From: JBCCMA01 sp045107005 | GTDB lineage: Bacteria > Pseudomonadota > Gammaproteobacteria > Steroidobacterales > JBCCMA01 | Assembly: GCA_045107005.1 (NCBI GenBank) | Contig: JBGCFP010000021.1 | Location: 1-64,000, forward strand | Direction: 5' to 3' | Length of the DNA: 64,000 bases | Shown here: positions 44,147-53,552 of the stretch, piece after piece | Layout of the letters: every line of letters starts with the position of its first letter | Position numbering within the stretch: the first letter of the stretch is position 1 | Position numbers and translations under genes: made by a program | Notes under the pieces: model-generated | Seen by the model: only the letters and a program-made list of their open reading frames with translations | Told to the model about the DNA's origin: nothing | Database searches by the model: none

Positions 44147-45268
44147 ATGCTTGAACGAGCATCACGCGTTGTCATCAAGATTGGCTCGTCTCTGCTGGTC
44201 GATGAGCAGGCGGGCGGATTGCGCGAACAATGGCTGGCGGGCCTTGTGGCCGACGTCGCGGCACTGCGCACCGACGGGGTCGAGGTCCTGATCGTGTCAT
44301 CAGGCGCGATCGCCATGGGGCGTCGAGGTCTTGGCTTGCCGACGGGCGTCTTGCGGCTTGACGAGAGTCAAGCGGCTGCTGCCAGCGGGCAAATTCGGTT
44401 GGCGCACGCGTGGCAGCGAGCGTTCGAGCTCGTCGACCTGCGTGTGGCGCAGCTGCTGCTAACGCTAAACGACACTGAATCGCGGGGGCGCTATTTGAAC
44501 GCGAGGCGGACGGTCGAGACGCTGCTCAAGCTTGGCGCTGTGCCCATCGTCAATGAGAACGACACGGTGGCAACGGAGGAAATCCGCTACGGCGACAACG
44601 ATCGCCTGGCCGCGCGAGTGGCGCAAATGGTTGGTGCGCAGCGCCTGATTTTGCTGTCGGATGTCGACGGGCTGTACAGCGCGGACCCGGAAAGAGACGC
44701 GGGCGCTCGTCACGTGCCGGTGGTCGACGACATCACCGAGGAAACGGACGCGATGGCGGGGGACGCGAGTTCCAGCGTCGGCACCGGTGGCATGCGCACG
44801 AAAGTGCTCGCCGCGCGTATTGCCGTCGCAGCCGGTTGCGAAGTTTTGGTGGCTGACGGGCGAGTGCACCGGCCTCTGCAGGCCCTGCGCGACGGCGCAC
44901 GGCACACGCGCTTCGCTGCCAGCGGCACGCCGGCGTCAGCGCGCAAACAGTGGATCGCCGGCTCTCTGTCCCGGCGCGGTACGCTGAGCATTGATGATGG
45001 CGCCGCCACCGCGCTGCGCGCGGGCAAGTCGCTGCTGGCCGCGGGTGTCACGGAGGTCAACGGCCAGTTCGAGCGCGGCGATGCGGTGAGCGTGATCACG
45101 TCTGCCGGCGTCATCGTGGCCGTAGGCCTGTGCGCTTACGCGGCACGTGACAGCCACAAAATACGCGGGCAGCGAGGCGAGCGCATCGCGACGCTGTTGG
45201 GGTACTCCGGGCGACCGGAGTTAATTCATCGTAACGATCTGGTGCTACTGACCGACCCGGAAGAATGA
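44147..45268 (+). CDS. proB: Glutamate 5-kinase
   Basis: First enzyme of proline synthesis, phosphorylating glutamate; 373 residues from the ATG at 44147. The amino acid kinase domain shows VVIKIGSSLLVD, IVSSGAIAMGRRGLGLP, INENDTVATEE and RLILLSDVDGLYSADP; the GTGGMRTKVLAARIA segment is diagnostic. A C-terminal PUA domain (about 280-370) is present. The start is not marked by a good Shine-Dalgarno sequence; the open frame extends to 44069. The stop overlaps proA by ATGA. Confidence 0.95.
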   Translation: MLERASRVVIKIGSSLLVDEQAGGLREQWLAGLVADVAALRTDGVEVLIVSSGAIAMGRRGLGLPTGVLRLDESQAAAASGQIRLAHAWQRAFELVDLRVAQLLLTLNDTESRGRYLNARRTVETLLKLGAVPIVNENDTVATEEIRYGDNDRLAARVAQMVGAQRLILLSDVDGLYSADPERDAGARHVPVVDDITEETDAMAGDASSSVGTGGMRTKVLAARIAVAAGCEVLVADGRVHRPLQALRDGARHTRFAASGTPASARKQWIAGSLSRRGTLSIDDGAATALRAGKSLLAAGVTEVNGQFERGDAVSVITSAGVIVAVGLCAYAARDSHKIRGQRGERIATLLGYSGRPELIHRNDLVLLTDPEE

Positions 45269-46533
45269 CCAACACTGACTTAAACGCCACGCTGTTGGCG
45301 ATGGGCGAGCGCGCCCGCGCGGCGAGCCGTGCACTCGCTCAAGCGACCGCCGAAACGAAGAATGCGGCGCTCGAACACATGGCCGCGCACTTGCGTCGCA
45401 ACAGCGAGCACATTCTCAGGGCCAATGCTCAAGATGTTGAAGCCGCTACGCAAGGCGGGCTGGCGCCGTCGATGCTGGATCGATTGGCGCTCGATGGGGC
45501 CCGGGTCCGGGCGATGGCGCAGGGCATCGAAGCCATCGCACGCTTGAACGATCCGGTGGGCCAGACTATCGCCGACTGGACGCGACCGAACGGGCTGCGC
45601 ATCCGACGCGTGCGGGTTCCACTGGGGGTGATTGGAATCATTTACGAGTCGCGCCCGAACGTCACCGCGGATGCTGGTGCGCTGTGTCTGAAATCGGGTA
45701 ACGCGGCGATCTTGCGCGGCGGGTCGGAAAGCCTCAAGTCGTCGTCGGCGATCGTTGCGTGCTTGCGTCAGGGGCTGGCCGACGCCGGACTGCCGGTGGA
45801 CGCCGTGCAAATGGTGCCGACCACCGATCGCGCTGCCGTCGGGCTGCTGCTGAGCGGATTGAATCAAGCCGTGGATGTGATCGTGCCGCGCGGGGGGCGC
45901 AGCCTGATTGCCCGGGTGCAGGCGGATGCCCGCGTTCCGGTCATTGGCCACCTGGAAGGTTTGTGTCACGTCTACATTGATGCCAACGCCGATCCGGACA
46001 TGGCCCGTGCCATTGTGCTCGACGCCAAACTTCGTCGAACCGGCATTTGCGGCGCGGCGGAGACGCTGTTGCTCGACAGCGCGGCGAGCGAGGCACTACA
46101 GAGAGACGTGATAGGCGCGCTGCTCGATGCCGGTTGCGAGGTCCGGGCGCACGCGGCGCTGAGGGCTCTGGATTCGCGACTGCAACCGGTAACCGAGGCG
46201 GACTGGTCGACGGAATATCTCGATGCCATTATCAGCGCAGCGCCCGTGGACGGCGTGGCTGGCGCAGTCGCGCACATCGCCCGCTATGGATCGGGCCATA
46301 CCGAGGCCATTGTGACCGGTGATGAGGCGCAAGCTGCTGCGTTTCTTGCCGGGGTCGATAGCGCCATTGTTCTACATAATGCTTCCACGCAGTTTGCGGA
46401 CGGTGGCGAATTCGGAATGGGCGCGGAAATTGGCATTTCCACCGGCAAACTTCACGCGCGCGGGCCGGTCGGGGTTGAGCAGCTGACCAGTTACAAATAT
46501 GTCGTCGCAGGCACTGGGCAGGTTAGAGGGTAG
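45265..46533 (+). CDS. proA: Gamma-glutamyl phosphate reductase
   Basis: Second enzyme of proline synthesis; NADPH-dependent reduction of glutamyl-5-phosphate to the semialdehyde. The 422 residues show the aldehyde-dehydrogenase-like fold, with VPLGVIGIIYESRPNVTADA, LCLKSGNAAILRGGSE, VIVPRGGRSLI, the catalytic-cysteine region RRTGICGAAETLL and GGEFGMGAEIGISTGKLHARGPVG. It is translationally coupled to proB. Its stop is directly followed by the regulatory palindrome of the next gene. Confidence 0.96.
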   Translation: MTNTDLNATLLAMGERARAASRALAQATAETKNAALEHMAAHLRRNSEHILRANAQDVEAATQGGLAPSMLDRLALDGARVRAMAQGIEAIARLNDPVGQTIADWTRPNGLRIRRVRVPLGVIGIIYESRPNVTADAGALCLKSGNAAILRGGSESLKSSSAIVACLRQGLADAGLPVDAVQMVPTTDRAAVGLLLSGLNQAVDVIVPRGGRSLIARVQADARVPVIGHLEGLCHVYIDANADPDMARAIVLDAKLRRTGICGAAETLLLDSAASEALQRDVIGALLDAGCEVRAHAALRALDSRLQPVTEADWSTEYLDAIISAAPVDGVAGAVAHIARYGSGHTEAIVTGDEAQAAAFLAGVDSAIVLHNASTQFADGGEFGMGAEIGISTGKLHARGPVGVEQLTSYKYVVAGTGQVRG

Positions 46534-46579
46534 ATAACAAACTCAGGATATTGTTATCCGGTTTTAAATCGCCTATTAT
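46533..46579 (+). promoter_or_regulatory. Promoter with overlapping palindromic operator
   Basis: A -35 box TTGTTA (46551-46556) and a -10 box TATTAT (46574-46579) are spaced by 17 bases. The -35 is inside the right arm of an inverted repeat GATAACAA (46533-46540) / TTGTTATC (46551-46558), and a nested GGATA-TTGT-TATCC palindrome occupies 46546-46559. This is a good candidate for an autoregulated promoter of the winged-helix gene that starts at 46611. Confidence 0.6.
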
Positions 46580-46610
46580 TTCGCTCCCCTTTGAATCGGA
46601 GTTTGAGGTA

Positions 46611-46976
46611 ATGAGCGAGGCTGCCAACGAGTGGACCTTCCTGAGTAACTACGCCCATGTGGTGATCTGTCTGGCCAAGGACTCGCACATGCGCCTGCGA
46701 GACGTGGCCGATCACGTTGGTATCACCGAACGCACGGCGGTACGACTGGTCACTCAGCTCGACGAAGCGGGCATTGTGGTGCGGGTCAAAGACGGTCGCC
46801 GCAACAGCTATCTGATCAATACCGAGAAACACTTGCGCCACGACATTGAGGCCCACTGCACTGTCGGAGACCTGCTTAAAACGGTTCTCGGCGAGCAGGC
46901 CGTGCGCGATTTACAGCAGGCCGCGACGCGCAACGTATCGCTGGCGCCCCAAAGCAACGGACTAACGACGTTCTGA
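46611..46976 (+). CDS. Small winged-helix (MarR/ArsR-like) transcriptional regulator
   Basis: A 121-residue winged-helix protein: MRLRDVADHVGITERTAVRLVTQLDEAGIVVRVKDGRRNSYLI gives helix-turn-helix plus wing, followed by a helical tail. It resembles MarR/ArsR-like DNA-binding proteins. GAGG precedes the ATG at 46611. It follows proA by 77 bases but has its own promoter with a palindrome, suggesting autoregulation. Target and ligand unknown. Confidence 0.78.
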   Translation: MSEAANEWTFLSNYAHVVICLAKDSHMRLRDVADHVGITERTAVRLVTQLDEAGIVVRVKDGRRNSYLINTEKHLRHDIEAHCTVGDLLKTVLGEQAVRDLQQAATRNVSLAPQSNGLTTF

Positions 46977-47170
46977 ACTCAGTCCCCTGCGCGAGCCGCT
47001 CTGTCTGATCCCCCCTCTCCGGTCTACCCGCCCCGAGATGCAGGCGGAGCCGCTCACGCTACTTTGCGCGCATCCTGGTTGAAGCGCGCTCCGAATATAG
47101 TCAAAGCGCACGCCCATCCGTTCCGTTACCATTGGGCGGGTAGCCTGAGTCTTTTCCTGCGGAGTAGCGT

Positions 47171-48724
47171 ATGTCTGAAACGGCCCGAACACTCGAATCG
47201 ATAGCGCCAGCCCAGCCGCCTGATGAGCGCCCACACGCGGTAATCATTGGCAGTGGGTTTGGCGGTTTGTCGGCGGCGGTCAGGCTGGGAGCGAAAGGCT
47301 ATCGGACGACCGTGCTTGAGCGCCTCGATGCGCCCGGCGGCCGCGCCTACACCTACCACCAGGACGGCTACACGTTTGACGCCGGACCTACGATCATCAC
47401 CGCGCCCTATCTGTTCGAAGAACTCTGGACTTTGTGCGGCAAGCGCATGGAAGACCACGTGACGGTCAAGCCCTGCGATCCCTACTACAAGATTCGGTTC
47501 GACGACGGATCGGTGTTCAACTACACCGGCGACGCCGAGCGCATGGAAGCGGAAATCGCGCGCTTTAATCCCGACGACGTGGAAGGCTATCGCAAGTTCA
47601 TGGCCATGAGCGGGCGCATCTTCCAAACCGCATTCGCCGAGCTTGCCGATCGGCCGTTCCACAGCTTTCTGTTTACGTTGCGCACGCTGGCGGATTTGGT
47701 GCGGCACGGCGGCCAGCGCTCGGTCTACAACCGGGTCAAGGGCTTTTTCAAAGACGACCGCCTCAAAATTGCGTTCACGTTTCATCCGTTGTTGATTGGC
47801 GGCAATCCGTTTACGACGACGTCTTACTACTGCTTGATCGCACACTTGGAAAGCAAGTACGGCGTGCACTACGCCGAAGGCGGCACCGGGTCACTGGTTA
47901 CCGGTCTGATTGATTTGATCGAAGGGCAGGGCGGGAGCATTCGCTACGACTCGGAAGTCGCGCAAATCGAAGCGACCAACAATCGCGCGAGCGGCGTTCG
48001 ACTGGCCGACGGTGAACGCATCGGCGCGGATCTAGTGGTGTCCAACGCCGATCCGGCATGGACTTACGGCAAGCTGTTGTCAGAACATCCGCGCAAACGC
48101 TGGAAAGACAAGAAAATCGCACGGGGCAAGTATTCGATGAGTCTGTTCGTCTGGTACTTCGGCACGAACCGGCGCTTCGACGATGTCTATCACCACACGA
48201 TGGTATTGGGCCCGCGTTACCGCGACTTGTTGACCGACATCTTCAAGCGCAAAAAGCTCGCACCCGACTGCAGTCTTTACTTGCATCGACCCACTTACGC
48301 TGACCCGTCTCTCGCGCCACCGGGATGCGACTCGTTTTACGTCCTGTCACCGGTGCCCCATCTGGCGAGCGGTACCGATTGGAAGCAGGAGGCCGAAAGC
48401 TATCGTTTGCGTGTGCAGAAGCGGTTGGAGGAAACGGTGCTGCCAGGTCTGGGCGAATCGCTCGTGACGTCGCATATGCTGACGCCGCAGGATTTTCAGG
48501 ATCGTTTGCTCTCGGAAAACGGAGCGGCATTCGCGCTCGAGCCTCAGCTCCTGCAGAGCGCCTGGTTCCGGCCGCATAACCTAAGCGAAGAGCTCGACGG
48601 CCTGTATCTGGTCGGTGCGGGCACGCACCCGGGTGCCGGTATGCCGGGCGTATTGTCGTCAGCCAAAGTGATCGAGCGTCTGATCCCCGATGCGCCGGCC
48701 GTGGCCGCGAGCGCCCAAAACTAG
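47171..48724 (+). CDS. crtI: Phytoene desaturase
   Basis: A 517-residue CrtI-type FAD-dependent carotenoid desaturase that introduces double bases-conjugated bonds into phytoene. The FAD dinucleotide-binding motif is IIGSGFGGLSAAVRLGAKGY, followed by LERLDAPGGRAYTY; family segments include FDAGPTIITAPYL, HYAEGGTGSLVTGLIDLIE and the C-terminal LYLVGAGTHPGAGMPGVLSSAKV. No phytoene synthase or GGPP synthase is in the window. Its stop shares the four bases CTAG with the stop of the convergent crtD-like gene. Confidence 0.93.
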   Translation: MSETARTLESIAPAQPPDERPHAVIIGSGFGGLSAAVRLGAKGYRTTVLERLDAPGGRAYTYHQDGYTFDAGPTIITAPYLFEELWTLCGKRMEDHVTVKPCDPYYKIRFDDGSVFNYTGDAERMEAEIARFNPDDVEGYRKFMAMSGRIFQTAFAELADRPFHSFLFTLRTLADLVRHGGQRSVYNRVKGFFKDDRLKIAFTFHPLLIGGNPFTTTSYYCLIAHLESKYGVHYAEGGTGSLVTGLIDLIEGQGGSIRYDSEVAQIEATNNRASGVRLADGERIGADLVVSNADPAWTYGKLLSEHPRKRWKDKKIARGKYSMSLFVWYFGTNRRFDDVYHHTMVLGPRYRDLLTDIFKRKKLAPDCSLYLHRPTYADPSLAPPGCDSFYVLSPVPHLASGTDWKQEAESYRLRVQKRLEETVLPGLGESLVTSHMLTPQDFQDRLLSENGAAFALEPQLLQSAWFRPHNLSEELDGLYLVGAGTHPGAGMPGVLSSAKVIERLIPDAPAVAASAQN

Positions 48725-50208
48725 CTCGCTTTTCTCAGAAAGTCTGCGGCCTTCTCGGCCGCCAGGCGACCGGACATGGTCGCCATCGGAATGCCCGGCC
48801 CGGGATGGGCTGAGCCGCCGGCGACAAACAGCCCGTCTACTTTCGTTGTCGCGCCCGGGCGCCCAAACGTCGCGAATGCGCCGTGCGTGGCACGCCCGTA
48901 GAGTGCGCCGCCGGTCGCGGGGAAAAGACCGTTAAATCCGCCAGGCGTCGTCGCAACCGTTTCCGTTTCTTTGAGTGTCAGCCCGCAACCGGCCATCACC
49001 TCACGCGCGCGCCCCCTGATGCCGGCGACATAGTCGTCGTCAAACGGTTCGCGATCGCCGTCGGCCGGGGCGTTGACCAACAGCAACATACGTTCATCGC
49101 CAGTCGGCGTTGCGTCGCCAGTGCGATCTTGCGCGCAAAGGTACACGGTGGGTTTTTCTGTGATGTCTCGTCGTTTAAATACCGCGTCGAACTCGTCGCC
49201 GTAGTCGTCGCCGAAAAACACGTTGTGATGCGTCAGATCAAATCCGTCGGGCATTGCTGACGTGCACCAGGTGATCGCCGACAGCGACCGCTGCGCCACC
49301 GTTGTCGGTGTGACGGCGCCGGCCACTGCCGGTCCCAGCATGCCCCTCGCGAGCGCATTGGTGTCGCCGTTGAACACGACCGCATCCGCGCTGAGCGTCT
49401 CGCCGCCATCGAGTGTGACGCCGCTTACGCGATCACCGTCGACACGGATATCAGCCACGGTTGTATCGAACGCGTACTCAACGCCGTGCGATTCGCCAAT
49501 CTTTTGCATGGCCCGCGCCACTTCGATCATGCCGCCGTCGACCTGCCACACGCCGTCCTGTTCGACGTGCGCCACGAGCATTAGTGTGGCGGGTGCGAGC
49601 ATCGGCGACGATCCGCAGTACGTCGCATAGCGGCCAAACAGCTGGCGCAAACGCGGATCCTGGAAGTGCTGACCGAGAGCGCCCCACAGGGTTTGGGTTG
49701 GTGCCGTGCGCAGCATGACCGGCATATTCGACAGCCCCATGCGGCCCATCAGTGAGACAACGCTCGGCCTTTGAGCGGCGATGAACGATTCTTTCAGCGC
49801 GCCGAATACGTCGCCACTGCGAGCGCAAAAATCGCGGTAGCCCTGCGCCTCTTGCGGACCGGCAAAGGCCTCGATGGCAGCGATCGATTCGTCGACGTCC
49901 GCAAACAAATCGAGCGTCGAGCCATCCTGCCAGCCGTGTCGCGCCAGAATACGCGCCGGCGTCAGCGACAAGTGGTCCTCGATCCGCGTGCCCGCAGCCG
50001 CGAACAGGCCTTCAAAAATCCAGCGCATCGTAAAGACGGTCGGGCCGGCATCAATGCCGCCGCCGTTAACCGCGACCTGGCGCATTTTGCCGCCCGGCTC
50101 GGCGCCGCGTTCGATGACCGTTACGCGAAACCCGCGGGCAGCCAGATCCACCGCTGCTGCCAGCCCGCCCATGCCGGCACCCACGACGACCGCGTGTTGC
50201 GCGCTCAT
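48721..50208 (-). CDS. crtD: CrtD-like carotenoid desaturase
   Basis: A 495-residue FAD-dependent oxidoreductase related to CrtI, closest in look to CrtD (hydroxyneurosporene/1-hydroxycarotenoid 3,4-desaturase). The FAD motif is VVVGAGMGGLAAAVDLAARGF, followed by ERGAEPGGKMRQVAVNGGGIDAGPTVFTM, the GGKMR form used by CrtD-type enzymes. The C-terminal region is GLFVAGGSAHPGPGIPMATMSGR. I set the start at the ATG at 50208, where it overlaps the stop of the upstream membrane protein by ATGA; the longer frame to 50526 runs through that gene. The exact reaction is an inference from family resemblance. Confidence 0.82.
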   Translation of the reverse strand: MSAQHAVVVGAGMGGLAAAVDLAARGFRVTVIERGAEPGGKMRQVAVNGGGIDAGPTVFTMRWIFEGLFAAAGTRIEDHLSLTPARILARHGWQDGSTLDLFADVDESIAAIEAFAGPQEAQGYRDFCARSGDVFGALKESFIAAQRPSVVSLMGRMGLSNMPVMLRTAPTQTLWGALGQHFQDPRLRQLFGRYATYCGSSPMLAPATLMLVAHVEQDGVWQVDGGMIEVARAMQKIGESHGVEYAFDTTVADIRVDGDRVSGVTLDGGETLSADAVVFNGDTNALARGMLGPAVAGAVTPTTVAQRSLSAITWCTSAMPDGFDLTHHNVFFGDDYGDEFDAVFKRRDITEKPTVYLCAQDRTGDATPTGDERMLLLVNAPADGDREPFDDDYVAGIRGRAREVMAGCGLTLKETETVATTPGGFNGLFPATGGALYGRATHGAFATFGRPGATTKVDGLFVAGGSAHPGPGIPMATMSGRLAAEKAADFLRKAS

Positions 50209-50942
50209 GCGAGCCGTCGTTTCAGGCGCTGACGAACCTTGTACTGATGGTAAATGATCAGAATCAGCCCGGTGATCAACGGCACCGACCAAAGAATGGG
50301 CGTGAGCGCGAGCGCCGGCACGTAGCGCACGGCGCCAAACGCGAAGAATGCGGTGTAGACCGATATACCGGCGCCGACCAGCGCCTTGATGTGTTCGAGC
50401 TGCCAGTCCAGCGGCCCGGGCTTGCGGCGATAGAGAAAGTGCAGGTTCGTCGCAACGGTGGCAAAACCCACCATCGAAATGCCCATCATCAGCGGCTGTT
50501 CGATGCGATAGCCTTGCCACAAACAATTGGCCGAAGCGATCGTCAAAATGGCCTGCAGGGCCAGGTTATCCCAGCTTCGATGCCGCGCGTGTTGGCGTTT
50601 GTGCAGAATGCACAGGCGACCGTACCAGGCAAGGTTGACCGTCAATATGGCCAGATACAGCATCATCCAGCCAAAAATGCCGCGAATGATGTCGGCGGAG
50701 CCAAAGTCCGGGTGGGTCATCAAATGCGGGTGCGTGGCCACGGGCGCCGCGATGGTTGAGCTGCTGATGCCTACCGCTACCGTGCCGGTGATCAGCATGA
50801 GCCAGACGAATCGCGTGCCCCACACTCTGTGAGATGCGCCGCCTTTGCGCGCAACGATGGGCACCCAGAAGATGACCAGACCTAATGCCCCGGTCACGAT
50901 GTGTACGGAGACCAAACTGTGGAAAATCTGAACGCTGGTCAT
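50205..50942 (-). CDS. DUF2306-like integral membrane protein
   Basis: A 245-residue protein with about seven transmembrane segments, starting FHSLVSVHIVTGALGLVIFWVPIV and with SHRVWGTRFVWLMLITG, which resemble DUF2306 proteins. It is coupled by ATGA to the crtD-like gene and divergent from a cytochrome P450 gene. A role in carotenoid handling is suggested only by position; its function is unknown. Confidence 0.65.
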   Translation of the reverse strand: MTSVQIFHSLVSVHIVTGALGLVIFWVPIVARKGGASHRVWGTRFVWLMLITGTVAVGISSSTIAAPVATHPHLMTHPDFGSADIIRGIFGWMMLYLAILTVNLAWYGRLCILHKRQHARHRSWDNLALQAILTIASANCLWQGYRIEQPLMMGISMVGFATVATNLHFLYRRKPGPLDWQLEHIKALVGAGISVYTAFFAFGAVRYVPALALTPILWSVPLITGLILIIYHQYKVRQRLKRRLA

Positions 50943-50976
50943 GCAATCATTATGTTCTAATGGCGGGACGCTTTAA

Positions 50977-52350
50977 ATGATATCCCGCTCCATCGTGTAC
51001 GTTCCACCTCGTCCTCAACCTCTGTGGCCCATCGCTGCTCTGCTGCGCACAATGTGGCGTGGCGGCGGTGATCTGCTGAGCCTGCTGCCAGCGGCGGCTT
51101 ATCGGATGGAAATCGGCAAGCTCGGCTACTCGCGGCGTACCATTCTGCTGATCAACAAGCCGGACGTGTGTCGCACGATTCTGACCGATCCGACCGGCAT
51201 TTATCCCAAGAATGATCTGATGGTCGGCGCACTGGCGCCGCTGGTGGGCGATTCGATTTTCGTTTCCAGTGGCGATCTGTGGCGCCGTCAGCGCGACATG
51301 GTCGACCCGGCGTTCTCGCACATGCGCATTAATACCGCGTTTGCGTCCATGACCGCCGCGGTGGATGACTACGAGGCGCGTTTGGATCGCGAGGGGGGTG
51401 ATCCGCGCTCGCTGGATCTGGCAATGAGCGAGCTGACCGCTGACGTGATTTGCCGTACGGTGTTTTCGACCCAACTCGCGTCGAGCACCGCGCGGGAAGT
51501 GTTTGATGCGTTCACCATTTTCGAGCGCGAAGTGGCCCAGGTTGAGCTGCGCCGCCTGATCTTTGAGCCGGCGTTCACGCCCGTGCCGCAGCCCGCGCCG
51601 GTGCTTGAGGCCTGCGAGCGCATTCGTCGCCACTTGGGCGAGCTGGTGGATCAGCATGGCTCTGGCGCGTCGTGCCCGCATGAGGACATTGCTCGCGCGG
51701 TGATGGAGGCGCGCGATCAAAACACCGGTGCGCCGTTCTCACGCAAAGAGCTAATTGATCAGCTGGGCGTTTTCTTCCTGGCCGGTCATGAGACCACGGC
51801 AAGTGTGTTGACGTGGGCGTTCTTTATTCTTTCCACGCAGCCGCCGATTCTGGAGCGAATTCGCGCCGAAGTGGCCGAGACCGTTGGTGATGCGCCCATC
51901 GAATTCGAGCACATCAAGCGCCTGAGTTTCACGCGCAACGTGTTTCGCGAAACGCTTCGGCTGTATCCGCCGATCACGTTTATTCCACGGCTGGCGGCAC
52001 AAGACACGAAGATTGGTCGCTACAAGGTCAAGCGCGGCGCCATGATCATGATTTCACCGTGGACAATCCATCGGCATCACGATCTGTGGATCAAGCCCCA
52101 CGCGTTCGACCCGGACCGTTTCTCCAAGGAGCGGCAGGGTGAACTGGTGCCCGGCGCGTACCTGCCCTTTGGCGTCGGACCACGAGTCTGTGTTGGCAAA
52201 GCCTTCGCCACGATTGAAGCGACGCTCATTTTGGCGCGGCTCGCCCGTCGCTACGATTTTTCTGTGCTCGACGCGTCGAAAGTCCGACCGATTGCGCGTC
52301 TGACTACGCGTCCGGCGGAGCAGATCATGTGCCGGTTTACGCGGCGCTAA
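50977..52350 (+). CDS. Cytochrome P450
   Basis: A 457-residue bacterial P450 with all signature elements: I-helix AGHETT (269-274), K-helix ETLR (E325-R328) and the heme-binding FGVGPRVCVG with proximal cysteine C405. There is no membrane anchor. It starts 35 bases from the divergent membrane gene and is convergent with the ATP-grasp gene, overlapping it by four bases. Proximity to crtI and a crtD-like gene suggests carotenoid hydroxylation or ketolation, which some bacterial P450s of this general shape perform. No ferredoxin is encoded nearby, and other substrates are possible. Confidence 0.92.
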   Translation: MISRSIVYVPPRPQPLWPIAALLRTMWRGGGDLLSLLPAAAYRMEIGKLGYSRRTILLINKPDVCRTILTDPTGIYPKNDLMVGALAPLVGDSIFVSSGDLWRRQRDMVDPAFSHMRINTAFASMTAAVDDYEARLDREGGDPRSLDLAMSELTADVICRTVFSTQLASSTAREVFDAFTIFEREVAQVELRRLIFEPAFTPVPQPAPVLEACERIRRHLGELVDQHGSGASCPHEDIARAVMEARDQNTGAPFSRKELIDQLGVFFLAGHETTASVLTWAFFILSTQPPILERIRAEVAETVGDAPIEFEHIKRLSFTRNVFRETLRLYPPITFIPRLAAQDTKIGRYKVKRGAMIMISPWTIHRHHDLWIKPHAFDPDRFSKERQGELVPGAYLPFGVGPRVCVGKAFATIEATLILARLARRYDFSVLDASKVRPIARLTTRPAEQIMCRFTRR

Positions 52351-53546
52351 TCGGTGCCCTGCCACGCGATGTCGTGAGTGGCCGCTTCGCCAAAACTGCG
52401 GCCCTGGAATATCGTCTGGCGCAGGATGGGCCATGACGCCGGCGTCATCATGAAAAAGGGCAGCGGGTCGGTGCGGTCGAATACCACATCGTTGGCATTC
52501 CACAGCGTGCGGAAGTGACGTGCGAACTCGCTTGGTTCGAAAAAATATTTGTACGTCTCGGTCAGTGCCGGATAGAACTGCCCGAAGTGCTCCTGCTCGC
52601 GAAACCGGATGTCGTCGGTCGCGTCAGGATTAAGAACAGCGCAGGCCAGGTCGTCGGCGCGCAAGAAATGGATGCCGCTGGTCACACGCGGGTTGCACTC
52701 GATTGCCCACGCGGTGCCGTCGTCATCGACGATGAAATCGAATGACATGAAGCCGCTTAGCGACTGACGTTCGATAAACTCACGCACCCAGTTTTCAACG
52801 GCAGGCAGCTCGCGTACGCGACGAAAACATACGGCCACGGTGCCGGACATCAGGGTGCCCTCATACATCGCCGTGACCCGAGTTCGGCCTTCGTGAGCGA
52901 CCGAAAACGTGCTCACGTGACGGCCTCTAATAAACGTCTGCGCGATCCCACCGGGCATCTTGGGAAGTGTGGTAAAGCGATCGAATTTCTCCACGCCAAC
53001 GCCGGAGCAGCCGTGACTTGGCTTGACGATCACCGCACTGTTGCGTACGAGCAAACGCGCTTCATCGGTGTCGACCGGATAGGTCGGGGGCACGCTCAAG
53101 CCCAGTGCGCGCGCCGTGCGCGAGAAATGCAGCTTGTCGTGCAGCCGCAGGATGATGTCGCGATCCGGTGAATAGAAGCTTGCGCTGACGCGTTCGCGCA
53201 CGTTCAGCGCGTGAATCGCTTCCTCGGACACCGGGATGACCAGATCGACGTTCTCGCGCTCGATCGTGTTGCACAGAGCGTCAGCGTAGCCCTCAGGATC
53301 GACATTGGGCGCGGGGAGGGCGACACACAGATCGACACTGCGCGACGGACGGCACACGTGCCAGCCGAACGGTTCGGCGACAATCACGCGTACGCCTGCG
53401 CGATGCAGACCACGCGTCAATTCCAGCGCTTTGGGCAGGCGCCCGAGTGTTAGCAGTGCAGTTTTGACAGTCAAAGTCTTCGCAAACGGCGCCGTGCGCG
53501 ACAAGTCCAGACCTCGAGTGTAGCGCGGACCTCGGTTCAAGCCCAC
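52347..53546 (-). CDS. ATP-grasp domain protein
   Basis: A 399-residue ATP-grasp enzyme, which would ligate a carboxylate to an amine or thiol using ATP. A Rossmann-like N-terminal domain (KTALLTLGRLPKALELTRGL) is followed by the ATP-binding part: VIVKPSHGCSGVGVEKF, GRHVSTFSVAHEG and FIVDDDGTAWAIECNPRVTSGIH, the last with the metal-binding ExNPR. The start is a GTG at 53546; a TTG at 53474 is an alternative. It is convergent with the P450 gene. Whether it acts on a carotenoid end group, a peptide or a sugar is unknown. Confidence 0.82.
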   Translation of the reverse strand: MGLNRGPRYTRGLDLSRTAPFAKTLTVKTALLTLGRLPKALELTRGLHRAGVRVIVAEPFGWHVCRPSRSVDLCVALPAPNVDPEGYADALCNTIERENVDLVIPVSEEAIHALNVRERVSASFYSPDRDIILRLHDKLHFSRTARALGLSVPPTYPVDTDEARLLVRNSAVIVKPSHGCSGVGVEKFDRFTTLPKMPGGIAQTFIRGRHVSTFSVAHEGRTRVTAMYEGTLMSGTVAVCFRRVRELPAVENWVREFIERQSLSGFMSFDFIVDDDGTAWAIECNPRVTSGIHFLRADDLACAVLNPDATDDIRFREQEHFGQFYPALTETYKYFFEPSEFARHFRTLWNANDVVFDRTDPLPFFMMTPASWPILRQTIFQGRSFGEAATHDIAWQGTD

Positions 53547-53552
53547 GAAAGA

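Noticed and set aside
46962..47234. 90-residue minus-strand open frame upstream of crtI
   Set aside because: It overlaps both the end of the winged-helix gene and the start of crtI, with no ribosome site or familiar sequence.
50209..50526. N-terminal extension of the crtD-like protein by 106 residues
   Set aside because: The extension runs inside the upstream membrane protein gene in another frame, and the ATGA overlap at 50205-50208 marks the real start.
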